Shown piece after piece: positions 33,476 through 42,762 of a stretch of DNA of 64,000 nucleotides (its first letter is position 1; every line of letters starts with the position of its first letter). The notes under the pieces were generated by a model that did not search any database, had not been told where the DNA came from, and saw only the letters and a program-made list of their open reading frames with translations. The stretch comes from Streptomyces vietnamensis. Lineage in GTDB: Bacteria > Actinomycetota > Actinomycetes > Streptomycetales > Streptomycetaceae. The position numbers were made by a program, and so were the translations under genes. The stretch spans positions 6,398,001-6,462,000 of the forward strand of contig NZ_CP010407.1 of assembly GCF_000830005.1 (NCBI RefSeq), given 5' to 3'.

Positions 33476-35170
33476 ATGGACCTCACCGGCGGCTCCACGC
33501 TCGCCCGCACGTCAGACGCCCGCCCCTCCGACGTCGTTCCTTCCTCGACCCGCTCTTCCACTGTCGCGCCTGCTTCTGATGCCGGTGCTTCCGAAGCCTG
33601 TGCTTCCGACGCTCGTGGCTCTGATGCCCGCGCTTCCGAGGCTCGTGCTTCCGAAGTCTGCGCTTCCGAAGTCTGCGCTTCCGAAGCTCGTGGCTCTGAT
33701 GCCCGCGCTTCCGAGGCTCGCGCTTCAGATGCCCGCGCTTCCGAAGCCCGTGCGTCCGACGCTCGTGTGCCCGATGCTCGTGGCGCCGAGGCCTCCGCGT
33801 CCGGTGCCCGCGCTTCCGGTGCGCGTGCGTTCGATGCCCGTGCCGTCGGCGCCCCGGCTTCCGGCACCCGCGCTTCAGGGCCCGGATCCACCGGGGGCCG
33901 TCCCGCCGGGGACCCTCCCATCGGGTCCCGTCCCGCCGGATCCCGCTCCGTCGGGTCCCGCTCCATCGGGTCCCGCGCCTCCGTCCCCGAGGCGCGGGGC
34001 CCGGTCGCGGCGGAGGGCCGGGGCGGGCCGCTGTCCGCCCGGCCGGCGCCCTGCGCCCGGCCCGCGGTCACCGAGCTGCGGCTCTCCGCCTTCGCCGGTC
34101 ACCGTTCCGCCGTGCACGCCCTCGGACCGGTCACCCTCTTCGCCGGGCCGAGCGGCAGCGGCAAGTCCACCACCCTGCGGGCGTACGAGGCGCTGGCCCG
34201 GCTCGGCGCGGGCGAAGCGCTCCACGAGGTGTTCCCCGACGCCGCCGACTGCGTCCCCGAGCGCGCCCGGCCCGACGCCCAGGGCAGGCGCGGCTTCCGG
34301 CTCGGATGCACGGTCGACGGACCCGAGGGCCCCGTCAGCCTGGACCTCGCCGTGCAGGCCGAGCCCCGGCTCAGGATCGTCGGCGAGCGGCTCACCGGCC
34401 GGGGCCGCACCCTGCTCGCCACCGCGCTCCGCGACCCCGGCCGCAGCACCGTCCAGGCCGAGTGGCACACGGCCGGCGCCACCCCCGTCACCCGGGCCCC
34501 GCTCCCCGACGACCTGCTCGGCACGGCCCTGCTGCCGCTGCGGGTCGCGGGCAAGACCCAGGGGCAGCGGGAGGTCCTGGCCGCCGCCGAGCAGGTCGTC
34601 ATCGGGCTGCGGTCCGCCTTCGCCTGCGACCCCCGGCCCGAGCGGATGCGGGACCCCGTGCCGCCCGGCGAGGGGCGGCTGCGGCGCGGCTGCGGCAACC
34701 TCGCCGAGGTCCTGCACCGCACCCACACGGACTGCCCGCGCCGCCACCACCGCCTCGCCGCCGTCGCCGGAGCGGGCTGCGCGGGACCCGTCACCGGGCT
34801 CGGCGTGCAGGAACTCCCGGAGGGCACCGTCCGCGCGGTCCTCGAACGGGGCGGCCGGCCCGTGACGCCGCTCGGCCGCCTCGGCGACGGCGAACTCCGC
34901 TATCTGGCGCTCGCGCTCACCCTGCTCACGGGCCCCGGAGTCCTGGAGATGGACCGGATCGCCGAGGTGCCGGACGCGATGCAGGGCCTGACGCTGCTCG
35001 CCGACGGCCTGGACCGGGGACTCGACGGGAGGCAGGTGGGCGAACTGCTGCGGCTCGCGACGGACATCGCCGCCGACGGCCACATCCGGGTGGCGGGCAC
35101 GGTCGGCGAACGGGCGGCGGGGGAAGCGCGCCGGACGCCCGGGGTGACGGTGGTAGACCTGAGGGGGTGA
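33476..35170 (+). CDS. ABC/RecF-like ATPase with a long repetitive N-terminus
   Basis: 564 residues from the ATG at 33476. Residues ~30-190 are a low-complexity S/A/D/E/R array (units like A-S-E-A-R-A-S-D-A-R), encoded by 15-18-base repeats, then a S-R-P-A-G/S-R-S-V-G segment. The rest is a P-loop ATPase: Walker A G-P-S-G-S-G-K-S-T-T (~225-234) and a late L-G-D-G-E-L-R-Y-L-A-L signature-like region, as in AAA_21/RecF-type ATPases. The true start could be internal, because the ribosome site before 33476 is weak. It overlaps the MazG-like gene by four bases. The role is unknown. Confidence 0.75.
   Translation: MDLTGGSTLARTSDARPSDVVPSSTRSSTVAPASDAGASEACASDARGSDARASEARASEVCASEVCASEARGSDARASEARASDARASEARASDARVPDARGAEASASGARASGARAFDARAVGAPASGTRASGPGSTGGRPAGDPPIGSRPAGSRSVGSRSIGSRASVPEARGPVAAEGRGGPLSARPAPCARPAVTELRLSAFAGHRSAVHALGPVTLFAGPSGSGKSTTLRAYEALARLGAGEALHEVFPDAADCVPERARPDAQGRRGFRLGCTVDGPEGPVSLDLAVQAEPRLRIVGERLTGRGRTLLATALRDPGRSTVQAEWHTAGATPVTRAPLPDDLLGTALLPLRVAGKTQGQREVLAAAEQVVIGLRSAFACDPRPERMRDPVPPGEGRLRRGCGNLAEVLHRTHTDCPRRHHRLAAVAGAGCAGPVTGLGVQELPEGTVRAVLERGGRPVTPLGRLGDGELRYLALALTLLTGPGVLEMDRIAEVPDAMQGLTLLADGLDRGLDGRQVGELLRLATDIAADGHIRVAGTVGERAAGEARRTPGVTVVDLRG
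33570..33985 (+). repeat. Degenerate short tandem repeats
   Basis: Units around GCTTCCGAAG/GCTCGTGGCTCTGATGCC repeat many times between 33570 and 33790, followed by GGGTCCCGCTCC-type units to 33985. They encode the low-complexity N-terminus of the ATPase and are a likely site of length variation between strains. Confidence 0.8.
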
Positions 35171-35574
35171 CGGAGAACAACGACGTGGCGGGGCTGCAGC
35201 GCAGGCTGGCCGATTTCGCGGCGGCCCGCGACTGGCAGCCCTACCACACGCCCAAGAACCTGGCGGCGGCCCTCAGCGTGGAGGCGGCCGAACTCCTGGA
35301 GATCTTCCAGTGGCTGACGCCGGAGCAGGCGGAGCGGGTGATGGACGACCCGGAGTCGGCGCACCGGGTCGCCGACGAGGTCGCGGACGTGCTCGCCTAC
35401 CTCCTCCAGTTCTGCCAGGTGCTCGGGGTCGATCCGCTGGCGGCGCTCGCGGCCAAGATCGACCGGAACGAGGTCCGATTTCCCGTACGGAGGCGGGGCG
35501 GAGGGGGTGGGGGCGGAGGCGCGAACGGAGGCACGAACGGGGCTACGGACGGAGATCGTCACTCTTCGGAGTGA
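35167..35574 (+). CDS. MazG-like nucleotide pyrophosphohydrolase
   Basis: 135 residues. Typical dCTPase/MazG-like core: L-A-D-F-A-A-A-R-D-W, H-T-P-K-N-L, the metal site E-A-A-E-L-L-E-I-F-Q-W and the second E/D set D-E-V-A-D-V-L-A-Y. It hydrolyses (deoxy)nucleoside triphosphates to monophosphates, probably a house-cleaning function. The start is a GTG overlapping the ATPase stop (GTGA), with GAGGGG just upstream. The C-terminal ~25 residues are Gly/Asn-rich and dispensable-looking. Confidence 0.9.
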   Translation: MTENNDVAGLQRRLADFAAARDWQPYHTPKNLAAALSVEAAELLEIFQWLTPEQAERVMDDPESAHRVADEVADVLAYLLQFCQVLGVDPLAALAAKIDRNEVRFPVRRRGGGGGGGGANGGTNGATDGDRHSSE

Positions 35575-35700
35575 TCGACTTTTCCCCGTCAGGCTTCCTG
35601 TCCACAGATTTCCGAATTCCTCTGGTGTCGAGGCTCAGGCGGCCTCACTCTGGGTAGTGGAGTGAGTGGGCAGTAAGTCGTACGAACGGGGGCGGCGTTG

Positions 35701-36189
35701 ATGGAAGCGGAGCGACTCATCGCGCTCGGCCGGCACGCACTGGCGGAGAGCGGGACGGCACAGGACATCGTGGCGGAGGCCTGGCAGGCCCAGGCGCTCG
35801 CCCAGGCGATAGGGAGTCACCTCGCGCTCTGCGGACCGATGGAGCTGCGGGGCGAGGCGCGGGGGCTGAGCGAGATCGGGGAGTACCCGACCTGGGGCGC
35901 GGGCGGACCGCGCGCGGCCCAGCTGACCGAAGTCGCGGACCCGTGGGGGGCGTTGACCGCGCTGGGGGAGCTTCTCGGGGAGGTGGGGATCGCGCTCGTG
36001 GGCGTGGCCTGCGCCACCGACGAGGAGGGGCTGTACTGGCAGTGCATCGAGGCCATCGACGCCGCCGACGAGTCGAGCGACCGGGTGCGCGGGATGCTGC
36101 GGCGCCTCGCCGTGCGCGACGGGGAGCGGGCCCGCCCGCCCGACCCCGCCCGAGGCCGAGCGGGCCCGGGACGGGGCCCGTCGTGGTAG
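35701..36189 (+). CDS. Conserved Streptomyces protein (DUF6099-like)
   Basis: 162 residues, helical, with no membrane segment. I recall this N-terminus (M-E-A-E-R-L-I-A-L-G-R-H-A-L) from a Streptomyces-restricted family annotated only as a DUF. The C-terminal ~25 residues are Arg/Pro/Gly-rich. A TTG one codon upstream (35698) is an alternative start. The function is unknown. Confidence 0.75.
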   Translation: MEAERLIALGRHALAESGTAQDIVAEAWQAQALAQAIGSHLALCGPMELRGEARGLSEIGEYPTWGAGGPRAAQLTEVADPWGALTALGELLGEVGIALVGVACATDEEGLYWQCIEAIDAADESSDRVRGMLRRLAVRDGERARPPDPARGRAGPGRGPSW

Positions 36190-36311
36190 GGATGCGCGGG
36201 GAGGCGACGGCCCTGCTCGGGGCGGTGCCGACCGGGGCGATGCCGGTCGGGTCGTTGCCGGTGGAGGCACTGCCGGCAGGGGCGGTGCCGGCCGTGGTCC
36301 TGTTGCTCGGG

Positions 36312-36572
36312 TCAGTGCTGGTCGGGGCCCTGGCGCTGGGCGTCGTGGTGCTCGGGGCGGGGGTCCTGCTGGGGCTCGGGTTCCTGGGCGTGGCGGTCGG
36401 ACGTGGACTGGAGGTCGGCGTCCAGCTGGGAGAGGTCGGCGGAGAGCGCCGCCATCAGCTCCTCCATCTGCTGGAGCAGGCCCTTGGGGGCGCCGGCGCC
36501 CTTCTGCTCGGGCACGGACTGCGGCACCGGCTGTTCGGGCACGGCCCGCTCCGGCGCGGCTTCCTGGGACAT
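36312..36572 (-). CDS. Small conserved-looking coiled-coil protein
   Basis: 86 residues on the minus strand, starting at the ATG at 36572 with a strong GAGGAGG six bases upstream, which is the main reason I call it. The middle (~30-58, L-L-Q-Q-M-E-E-L-M-A-A-L-S-A-D-L) is an amphipathic helix with heptad spacing, flanked by Pro/Glu/Gln-rich ends. There is no signal peptide. It lies alone between two rightward genes. The function is unknown. Confidence 0.6.
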   Translation of the reverse strand: MSQEAAPERAVPEQPVPQSVPEQKGAGAPKGLLQQMEELMAALSADLSQLDADLQSTSDRHAQEPEPQQDPRPEHHDAQRQGPDQH

Positions 36573-36784
36573 GGCGGCCTCCTCGGCCCGGGCCCCGCCG
36601 CCGAGGACGGGGCCGTGAGAGAGACGCACCGGCAGCGGCCGCCGGCGCGCGGGCCGGGCGGTCCGGCTCCGCCCGAGCCAACGACAGTGCCGGGCCCCGG
36701 TCACTGGCCAGGGCGGACGCGGCCCGCCAGGGGGCCGGATATTCACCCGACCGAGCCGGTGCGGACGGGGAGCTGACGGCGATG

Positions 36785-36810
36785 TTGACAGGCACTCGAC
36801 GGTGCAGGAT
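36785..36810 (+). promoter_or_regulatory. Candidate promoter of the LLM oxidoreductase gene
   Basis: TTGACA (36785-36790) and CAGGAT (36805-36810) with a short 14-base spacer. The -10 ends six bases before the ATG at 36817, so the transcript is probably leaderless. Confidence 0.35.
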
Positions 36811-36816
36811 GGAGGC

Positions 36817-37740
36817 ATGGATCTTCGCATCTTCACGGAACCCCAGCAGGGGGCCGACTACGACACCCTCCTCACGGTGGCCCGGGCCACCGAGGAGCTC
36901 GGATTCGACGCCTTCTTCCGCTCTGATCATTACGTCAGGATGGGGAGCGGGGACGGGCTGCCCGGACCGACGGACGCCTGGATCACCCTGGCCGGCCTGG
37001 CCCGGGAGACGAAGCAGATCCGGCTCGGCACGCTGATGACGGCCGGCACCTTCCGGCTCCCCGGGGTCCTCGCCATCCAGGTGGCCCAGGTGGACCGGAT
37101 GTCCGGCGGCCGGGTCGAACTGGGTCTGGGAGCAGGCTGGTTCGAGGAGGAGCACAAGGCCTACGGCATCCCCTTCCCGAAGGAGAGGTTCGGCCGCCTC
37201 GAAGAGCAGCTGGCGATCGTCACCGGCCTGTGGGAGACCGAGGTCGGGAAGACCTTCAGCTTCCACGGGGAGCACTACCAGCTGACCGACTCGCCCGCGC
37301 TGCCCAAGCCGGCCCAGTCCAGGGTCCCGGTGCTGATCGGCGGGCACGGCGCTAGCCGTACGCCGCGGCTCGCCGCGCGGTACGCGGACGAGTTCAACAT
37401 CCCGTTCGCGTCCGTCGAGGACAGCGAGCGGCAGTTCGGCCGGGTCAGGGCAGCCGCCGAGGCGGCCGGGCGGCCGGCCGGCGACCTGGTGTACTCGAAC
37501 GCGCTGGTGGTCTGTGTCGGCAAGGACGACGCCGAGGTGGCCCGCCGGGCCGCCGCCATCGGCCGGGACGTCGACGAGCTCAAGGCGAACGGGCTCGCGG
37601 GCTCGCCCGCGGAGGTCGTCGACAAGCTCGGACGGTACGCGGCGATCGGCTCCTCCCGGGTCTACCTCCAGGTCCTGGACCTGGAGGACCTGGACCACCT
37701 GGAGCTGATCTCCGCCCGGGTCCAGTCGCAGCTGGGATGA
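36817..37740 (+). CDS. LLM-class F420-dependent oxidoreductase
   Basis: 307-residue luciferase-like monooxygenase-fold protein: M-D-L-R-I-F-T-E-P-Q-Q-G, F-F-R-S-D-H-Y, R-L-G-T-L-M, G-R-V-E-L-G-L-G-A-G-W and P-V-L-I-G-G-H-G. In actinobacteria this TIM-barrel group mostly uses coenzyme F420 rather than FMN. The substrate is unknown. It overlaps the homocysteine methyltransferase gene by four bases. Confidence 0.88.
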   Translation: MDLRIFTEPQQGADYDTLLTVARATEELGFDAFFRSDHYVRMGSGDGLPGPTDAWITLAGLARETKQIRLGTLMTAGTFRLPGVLAIQVAQVDRMSGGRVELGLGAGWFEEEHKAYGIPFPKERFGRLEEQLAIVTGLWETEVGKTFSFHGEHYQLTDSPALPKPAQSRVPVLIGGHGASRTPRLAARYADEFNIPFASVEDSERQFGRVRAAAEAAGRPAGDLVYSNALVVCVGKDDAEVARRAAAIGRDVDELKANGLAGSPAEVVDKLGRYAAIGSSRVYLQVLDLEDLDHLELISARVQSQLG

Positions 37741-38678
37741 GCGGGGGCGATCCGATGAGACCGGTCACCACGCTCGCCGAAGCCCTCGGGGCGGGGGTCC
37801 TCGTCCTCGACGGCGGGCTGTCCAACCAGCTGGAGGCGCAGGGCTGCGACCTCTCGGACGCGCTCTGGTCCGCGCGGCTCCTCGCCGACGGGCCCGAGCA
37901 GATCGAGGCGGCCCACACGGCATACGTGCGGGCCGGGGCGCGGGTGCTGATCACCTCCAGCTACCAGGCCACCTTCGAGGGCTTCGCCCGGCGAGGCACG
38001 GGCCGGGAGGAGGCGGCGCGGCTGCTCGCCCGGAGCGTGGAGCTCGCCCGGACGGCGGCGGAGGGAGCGGGGGAGGAGGTGTGGGTCGCCGCGTCCGTCG
38101 GACCGTACGGGGCGATGCTCGCGGACGGCAGTGAGTACCGGGGACGGTACGGGCTGTCCGTGGGCGCGCTCGAGCGGTTCCACCGGCCCCGGATCGAGGT
38201 GCTCGCCGGGGCGGCGCCGGACGTCCTCGCCCTGGAGACCGTCCCGGACGCGGAGGAGGCCGAGGCGCTGCTGCGGGCGGCCGAGGGGTGCGGGGTGCCG
38301 GTGTGGCTCTCGTACACCGTCGAGGGCGGGCGGACCCGGGCCGGGCAGGACCTGGCGGAGGCCTTCGCGGTCGCCGCGGGGAACGAGCAGGTCGTGGCGG
38401 TCGGGGTGAACTGCTGCGACCCGGCCGAGGCGGGGGACGCGGTGGAGCTCGCCGTGGCCGTGACCGGGAAGCCGGCCGTGGTCTACCCGAACAGCGGGGA
38501 GCGGTGGGACGCCCGGGCGCGGGGCTGGCAGGGGGACATGGCCTTCGACCCGGCGTGGGCCGTCGGCTGGGCGGAAGCGGGTGCCCGGCTCGTCGGCGGC
38601 TGCTGCCGCGTCGGCCCGGCCACCATCGGCGCGCTCGCCGACACCCTGGCGACGGAAGGAGGAGACAGCACCGGCTGA
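37737..38678 (+). CDS. mmuM: Homocysteine S-methyltransferase
   Basis: 313 residues. The zinc-binding cysteines of the family are present: G-V-N-C-C-D-P (~225) and G-G-C-C-R-V-G-P (~292), with the N-terminal L-D-G-G-L-S-N-Q-L-E. It transfers a methyl group from S-methylmethionine or SAM to homocysteine, making methionine. I used the ATG at 37737 because it overlaps the previous stop (ATGA); an in-frame ATG at 37755 with GGGGG upstream is the alternative. Confidence 0.92.
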   Translation: MSGGDPMRPVTTLAEALGAGVLVLDGGLSNQLEAQGCDLSDALWSARLLADGPEQIEAAHTAYVRAGARVLITSSYQATFEGFARRGTGREEAARLLARSVELARTAAEGAGEEVWVAASVGPYGAMLADGSEYRGRYGLSVGALERFHRPRIEVLAGAAPDVLALETVPDAEEAEALLRAAEGCGVPVWLSYTVEGGRTRAGQDLAEAFAVAAGNEQVVAVGVNCCDPAEAGDAVELAVAVTGKPAVVYPNSGERWDARARGWQGDMAFDPAWAVGWAEAGARLVGGCCRVGPATIGALADTLATEGGDSTG

Positions 38679-38749
38679 GGCCGCGCCCCGGCCCCGGCGG
38701 CACGGAAAATGCCTGGTGGGGAGGGGAGGGGCGAACCATACTCGAAGGT

Positions 38750-40225
38750 GTGTTCCTGACGATCAGTACGACCGGCAACCCGGAGCGACCCGCGACCGAT
38801 CTCGGCTTCCTGCTGCACAAGCATCCCGAGCGGGCGCAGGCGTTCTCGACCTCGCACGGCACGGCGCACGTCCTCTACCCCGAGGCGAGCGCCGAGCGGT
38901 GCACCGCGGCACTCCTCCTGGAGGTGGACCCCGTGGCGCTGGTGCGCCGCGGCAAGGGCAAGGGCCGGGGCGGCGCCCCGGACTCGGCGCTCGCGCAGTA
39001 CGTGAACGACCGGCCCTACGCGGCGTCCTCGCTGCTCGCGGTCGCGCTCGCCAAGGTCTTCAAGACCGCGCTGCACGGCGAGTGCAAGGCGATGCCCGAG
39101 CGGGCCGCCGCGCCGCTGCCGCTGCGCGTCGAGGTCCCCGCGCTCCCCGCCCGGGGCGGCGCGGAGCTGGTGCGGGCGCTGTTCGGGCCGCTGGGCTGGG
39201 ACACGGTGGACGCCGAACCGGTGGCCCTGGACGGGGAGTTCCCCGAGTGGGGCGACTCGCGGTACGTGCGTCTGGTCCTGGAGGGCGAGCTGCGGCTCGC
39301 GGACGCCCTCAACCACCTGTACGTCCTGCTGCCCGTGCTCGACGACGCCAAGCACTACTGGGTCGCGCCCGACGAGGTCGACAAGCTGCTGCGCGCCGGT
39401 GACGGCTGGCTGGCCGGCCACCCCGAGCGGAAGCTGATCACCGCCCGCTACCTCTCGCGCCGCTGGAGCCTGGCCCGTGAGGCGACGGAGCGGCTCGAAC
39501 TGGTCAGGCTCGCCGAGGCCGAGGGCCTGGACGTCGAGGACGTCGACAACGCCGTCGACGAGACCACCGACACGGAGGAGCGTCCGGTGCCGCTCGCCGA
39601 GCAGCGGCGGGAGGCGATCCTCGCCGCGCTGCACGGCGCCGGGGCGGCTCGCGTGCTCGACCTCGGCTGCGGGCAGGGGCAGTTGGTGCAGGCCCTGCTC
39701 AAGGACCCGCGCTTCACCGAGATCGTCGGTGTCGACGTGTCCGCGCGGGCCCTGGGCATCGCCGCGCGCCGGCTGCGCCTCGACAGGATGGGGGAGCGGC
39801 AGGCCGCCCGCGTGAAGCTGACGCAGGGCTCCCTCGCGTACACCGACAAGCGGCTGGCCGGGTACGACGCGGTCGTGCTCAGCGAGGTCATCGAGCACCT
39901 GGACCTGCCGAGGCTGCCGGCCCTGGAGTTCGCGGTGTTCGGCTCGGCCCGGCCCCGTACGGTCGTCGTGACCACGCCGAACGTCGAGTACAACGTGCGC
40001 TGGGAGTCGCTCCCGGCCGGGCACGTCCGGCACGGCGACCACCGCTTCGAATGGACCCGCGAGGAGTTCCGGGCCTGGGCGGCCGGCGTCGCCGGGCAGT
40101 ACGGGTATGGGGTCGAGTTCGCCCCCGTGGGACCGGACGACCCGGAGGTCGGGCCGCCGACCCAGATGGCCGTCTTCAGCCGTACCGAGAGCCGTACCGA
40201 CACCGAGAAGGAGGGACCGCGATGA
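38750..40225 (+). CDS. hen1: Hen1-type 3'-terminal RNA ribose 2'-O-methyltransferase
   Basis: About 491 residues. The N-terminal ~240 residues form the bacterial Hen1 partner domain (starts V-F-L-T-I-S-T-T-G). The C-terminal methyltransferase has the SAM loop D-L-G-C-G-Q-G-Q-L, the metal/catalytic S-E-V-I-E-H-L-D and the H-R-F-E-W-T-R-E-E-F signature. Bacterial Hen1 works with Pnkp to methylate and reseal RNA cut by ribotoxins so that the repaired site resists a second cut. The stop overlaps the Pnkp ATG (ATGA). The GTG start follows a purine-rich GGGGAGGGGAGG run. Confidence 0.93.
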   Translation: MFLTISTTGNPERPATDLGFLLHKHPERAQAFSTSHGTAHVLYPEASAERCTAALLLEVDPVALVRRGKGKGRGGAPDSALAQYVNDRPYAASSLLAVALAKVFKTALHGECKAMPERAAAPLPLRVEVPALPARGGAELVRALFGPLGWDTVDAEPVALDGEFPEWGDSRYVRLVLEGELRLADALNHLYVLLPVLDDAKHYWVAPDEVDKLLRAGDGWLAGHPERKLITARYLSRRWSLAREATERLELVRLAEAEGLDVEDVDNAVDETTDTEERPVPLAEQRREAILAALHGAGAARVLDLGCGQGQLVQALLKDPRFTEIVGVDVSARALGIAARRLRLDRMGERQAARVKLTQGSLAYTDKRLAGYDAVVLSEVIEHLDLPRLPALEFAVFGSARPRTVVVTTPNVEYNVRWESLPAGHVRHGDHRFEWTREEFRAWAAGVAGQYGYGVEFAPVGPDDPEVGPPTQMAVFSRTESRTDTEKEGPR

Positions 40226-42759
40226 CCACCGAGACCCGTACCCTGCCCGTCACCGATCTGTCCCTCGTGGTGCTCGTCGGTGCCACCGGTTCCGGCAAGT
40301 CCACCTTCGCCCGGCGCCACTTCAAGCCGACCGAGGTCGTCTCCTCCGACTTCTGCCGGGGGCTCGTCGCCGACGACGAGAACGACCAGTCCGCGAGCCG
40401 GGACGCCTTCGACGTCCTGCACTACATCGCGGGCAAGCGCCTGGCGGCGGGCCGGCTGACGGTCGTCGACGCCACCAACGTGCAGCAGGAGGCCCGGCGC
40501 CAGCTCGTCCAGCTGGCCAGGACCCACGACGTGCTGCCGATCGCGATCGTCCTCGACCTGCCCGAGGAGGTGTGCCGCACCCGGAACGCCGCCCGGCCCG
40601 ACCGGGCGGACATGCCCGCGCACGTCATCCAGCGCCACCGGCGGGAGCTGCGCCGTTCGCTGCGCGGTCTGGAGCGCGAGGGCTTCCGCAAGGTGCACGT
40701 GCTGCGCTCCGTGGCGGAGGTCGAGGCCGCCGAGGTCGTCCTGGAGCGCCGCTTCAACGATCTGCGGCACCTCACCGGTCCCTTCGACGTCATCGGCGAC
40801 ATCCACGGCTGCCGTTCCGAGCTGGAGACCCTGCTCGCGAAGCTCGGCTACGTCGACGGGCACCACCCCGAGGGGCGGACGGCCGTCTTCGTCGGCGACC
40901 TCGTCGACCGGGGCCCCGACTCGCCGGGCGTCCTGCGCCGGGTCATGGGAATGGTCGCCGCGGGCGACGCCCTGTGCGTCCCCGGCAACCACGAGAACAA
41001 GCTCGGCCGGTGGCTCAAGGGCCGGAAGGTGCAGGAGACGCACGGACTTGCCGAGACCATCGAGCAGTTGGGGCGCGAGAGCGAGGAGTTCCGGGCGGAG
41101 GTGGCGGAGTTCATCGACGGTCTCGTGAGCCACTACGTGCTCGACGGCGGAAACCTCGTCGTCTGCCACGCCGGTCTGCCGGAGAAGTACCACGGCCGGA
41201 CCTCCGGGCGGGTCCGCTCGCACGCGCTGTACGGGGACACGACGGGCGAGACCGACGAGTTCGGGCTGCCGGTGCGCTACCCGTGGGCGGAGGAGTACCG
41301 GGGCCGGGCCACCGTCGTGTACGGGCACACGCCCGTGCCGACCACCTCCTGGATCAACAACACCATCTGCCTCGACACCGGGGCCGTCTTCGGCGGGAAG
41401 ATGACCGCGCTGCGCTGGCCGGAGCGCGAACTCGTCGACGTACCGGCCGAGCGCGTCTGGTACGAGCCGGCGCGGCCGCTCGCCACCGAGGCGCCCGGCG
41501 GGCACCAGGGGCGCCCCCTGGACCTGGCCGACGTGCACGGGCGGCGGACCGTGGAGACCCGCCACGGCGGGAACGTCGCCGTGCGCGAGGAGAACGCGGC
41601 GGCGGCCCTGGAGGTCATGAGCCGGTTCGCCGTCGACCCGCGACTGCTCGCCTACCTGCCGCCGACGATGGCGCCGACCGCCACCTCGAAGGAGGAGGGC
41701 TACCTGGAGCACCCGGCCGAGGCCTTCGCCCAGTACCGGGCGGACGGCGTCGAGAAGGTCGTGTGCGAGGAGAAGCACATGGGCTCCCGGGCCGTGGCCC
41801 TGGTCTGCCGCGACGAGGAGGCGGCCCGCGAGCGCTTCGGCGTCACCGGGGTGACCGGTGCGCTGCACACCCGTACCGGACGGCCCTTCTTCGACGACAG
41901 GGACGTCACCGAGGAGGTCCTCGGCCGGCTGCGGACCGCGATCGGCGCCGCCGGGCTCTGGGACGAGCTCGACACCGACTGGCTGCTGCTCGACGGCGAG
42001 CTGATGCCGTGGTCGCTCAAGTCGGCCGGGCTGCTCCGCGCGCAGTACGCGGCGGTCGGCGCCGCCTCCGGCGCCGTCTTCCCGGGCGCGGTCGCCGCCC
42101 TGGAACAGGCGGTGGCGCGCGGGGTCGAGGGGGTCGACGGGCTGCTCGCGAAGCAGCGCGAACGGGCGGCGGACGCGGAGGCCTTCACCGAGGCGTACCG
42201 CAGGTACTGCTGGCCGACCGAGGGCCTCGACGGCGTGCGGTTCGCGCCCTTCCAGCTGCTCGCGGCGCGCGGGCGCTCGCTCGCGGCCGTGCCGCACGAC
42301 GAGCAGCTCGCCTGGCTCGACCGGCTCGTCGAGCACGACCCGACCGGGCTGCTCCAGGTCACCCGCCGGCTCGTCGTCGACACCGGCGACGAGGCCTCGG
42401 TCCGCGCGGGCACCGACTGGTGGCTGGAGCTGACCGCGGCGGGCGGCGAGGGCATGGTCGTCAAACCGCTGGCGGCGCTGGTGCGGGACGCGAACGGCCG
42501 CCTCGGGCAGCCGGGCGTGAAGGTGCGCGGCCGGGAGTACCTGCGGATCATCTACGGTCCGGAGTACACCCGCCCGGAGAACCTGGAGCGGCTGCGGCAG
42601 CGCTTCCTCGGTCACAAGCGTTCGCTCGCGCTGCGCGAGTACGCGCTCGGCCTGGAGGCCCTCGACCGCCTCGCCGCGGGCGAACCGCTCTGGCGCGTCC
42701 ACGAGGCCGTCTTCGCGGTCCTCGCCCTGGAGTCGGAACCGGTCGACCCGAGACTCTGA
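40222..42759 (+). CDS. pnkp: Polynucleotide kinase-phosphatase-ligase Pnkp
   Basis: 845 residues, the normal tripartite Pnkp. The 5'-OH kinase (~1-170) has the P-loop G-A-T-G-S-G-K-S-T. The metallophosphoesterase 2',3'-phosphatase (~185-460) has G-D-I-H-G-C, G-D-L-V-D-R-G-P-D, G-N-H-E-N-K and G-H-T-P-V. The ligase-like adenylyltransferase (~490-845) has the nucleotidyl lysine in E-K-H-M-G-S-R. It heals and, with Hen1, seals broken RNA. It is coupled to hen1 and followed by a repeat element and a large hairpin. All three catalytic sites look intact. Confidence 0.95.
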   Translation: MTTETRTLPVTDLSLVVLVGATGSGKSTFARRHFKPTEVVSSDFCRGLVADDENDQSASRDAFDVLHYIAGKRLAAGRLTVVDATNVQQEARRQLVQLARTHDVLPIAIVLDLPEEVCRTRNAARPDRADMPAHVIQRHRRELRRSLRGLEREGFRKVHVLRSVAEVEAAEVVLERRFNDLRHLTGPFDVIGDIHGCRSELETLLAKLGYVDGHHPEGRTAVFVGDLVDRGPDSPGVLRRVMGMVAAGDALCVPGNHENKLGRWLKGRKVQETHGLAETIEQLGRESEEFRAEVAEFIDGLVSHYVLDGGNLVVCHAGLPEKYHGRTSGRVRSHALYGDTTGETDEFGLPVRYPWAEEYRGRATVVYGHTPVPTTSWINNTICLDTGAVFGGKMTALRWPERELVDVPAERVWYEPARPLATEAPGGHQGRPLDLADVHGRRTVETRHGGNVAVREENAAAALEVMSRFAVDPRLLAYLPPTMAPTATSKEEGYLEHPAEAFAQYRADGVEKVVCEEKHMGSRAVALVCRDEEAARERFGVTGVTGALHTRTGRPFFDDRDVTEEVLGRLRTAIGAAGLWDELDTDWLLLDGELMPWSLKSAGLLRAQYAAVGAASGAVFPGAVAALEQAVARGVEGVDGLLAKQRERAADAEAFTEAYRRYCWPTEGLDGVRFAPFQLLAARGRSLAAVPHDEQLAWLDRLVEHDPTGLLQVTRRLVVDTGDEASVRAGTDWWLELTAAGGEGMVVKPLAALVRDANGRLGQPGVKVRGREYLRIIYGPEYTRPENLERLRQRFLGHKRSLALREYALGLEALDRLAAGEPLWRVHEAVFAVLALESEPVDPRL

Positions 42760-42762
42760 GGG

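Noticed and set aside
36190-36311. Gene between the DUF6099-like gene and the small minus-strand gene
   Set aside because: Repetitive GC-rich sequence without ribosome site or protein-like frame.
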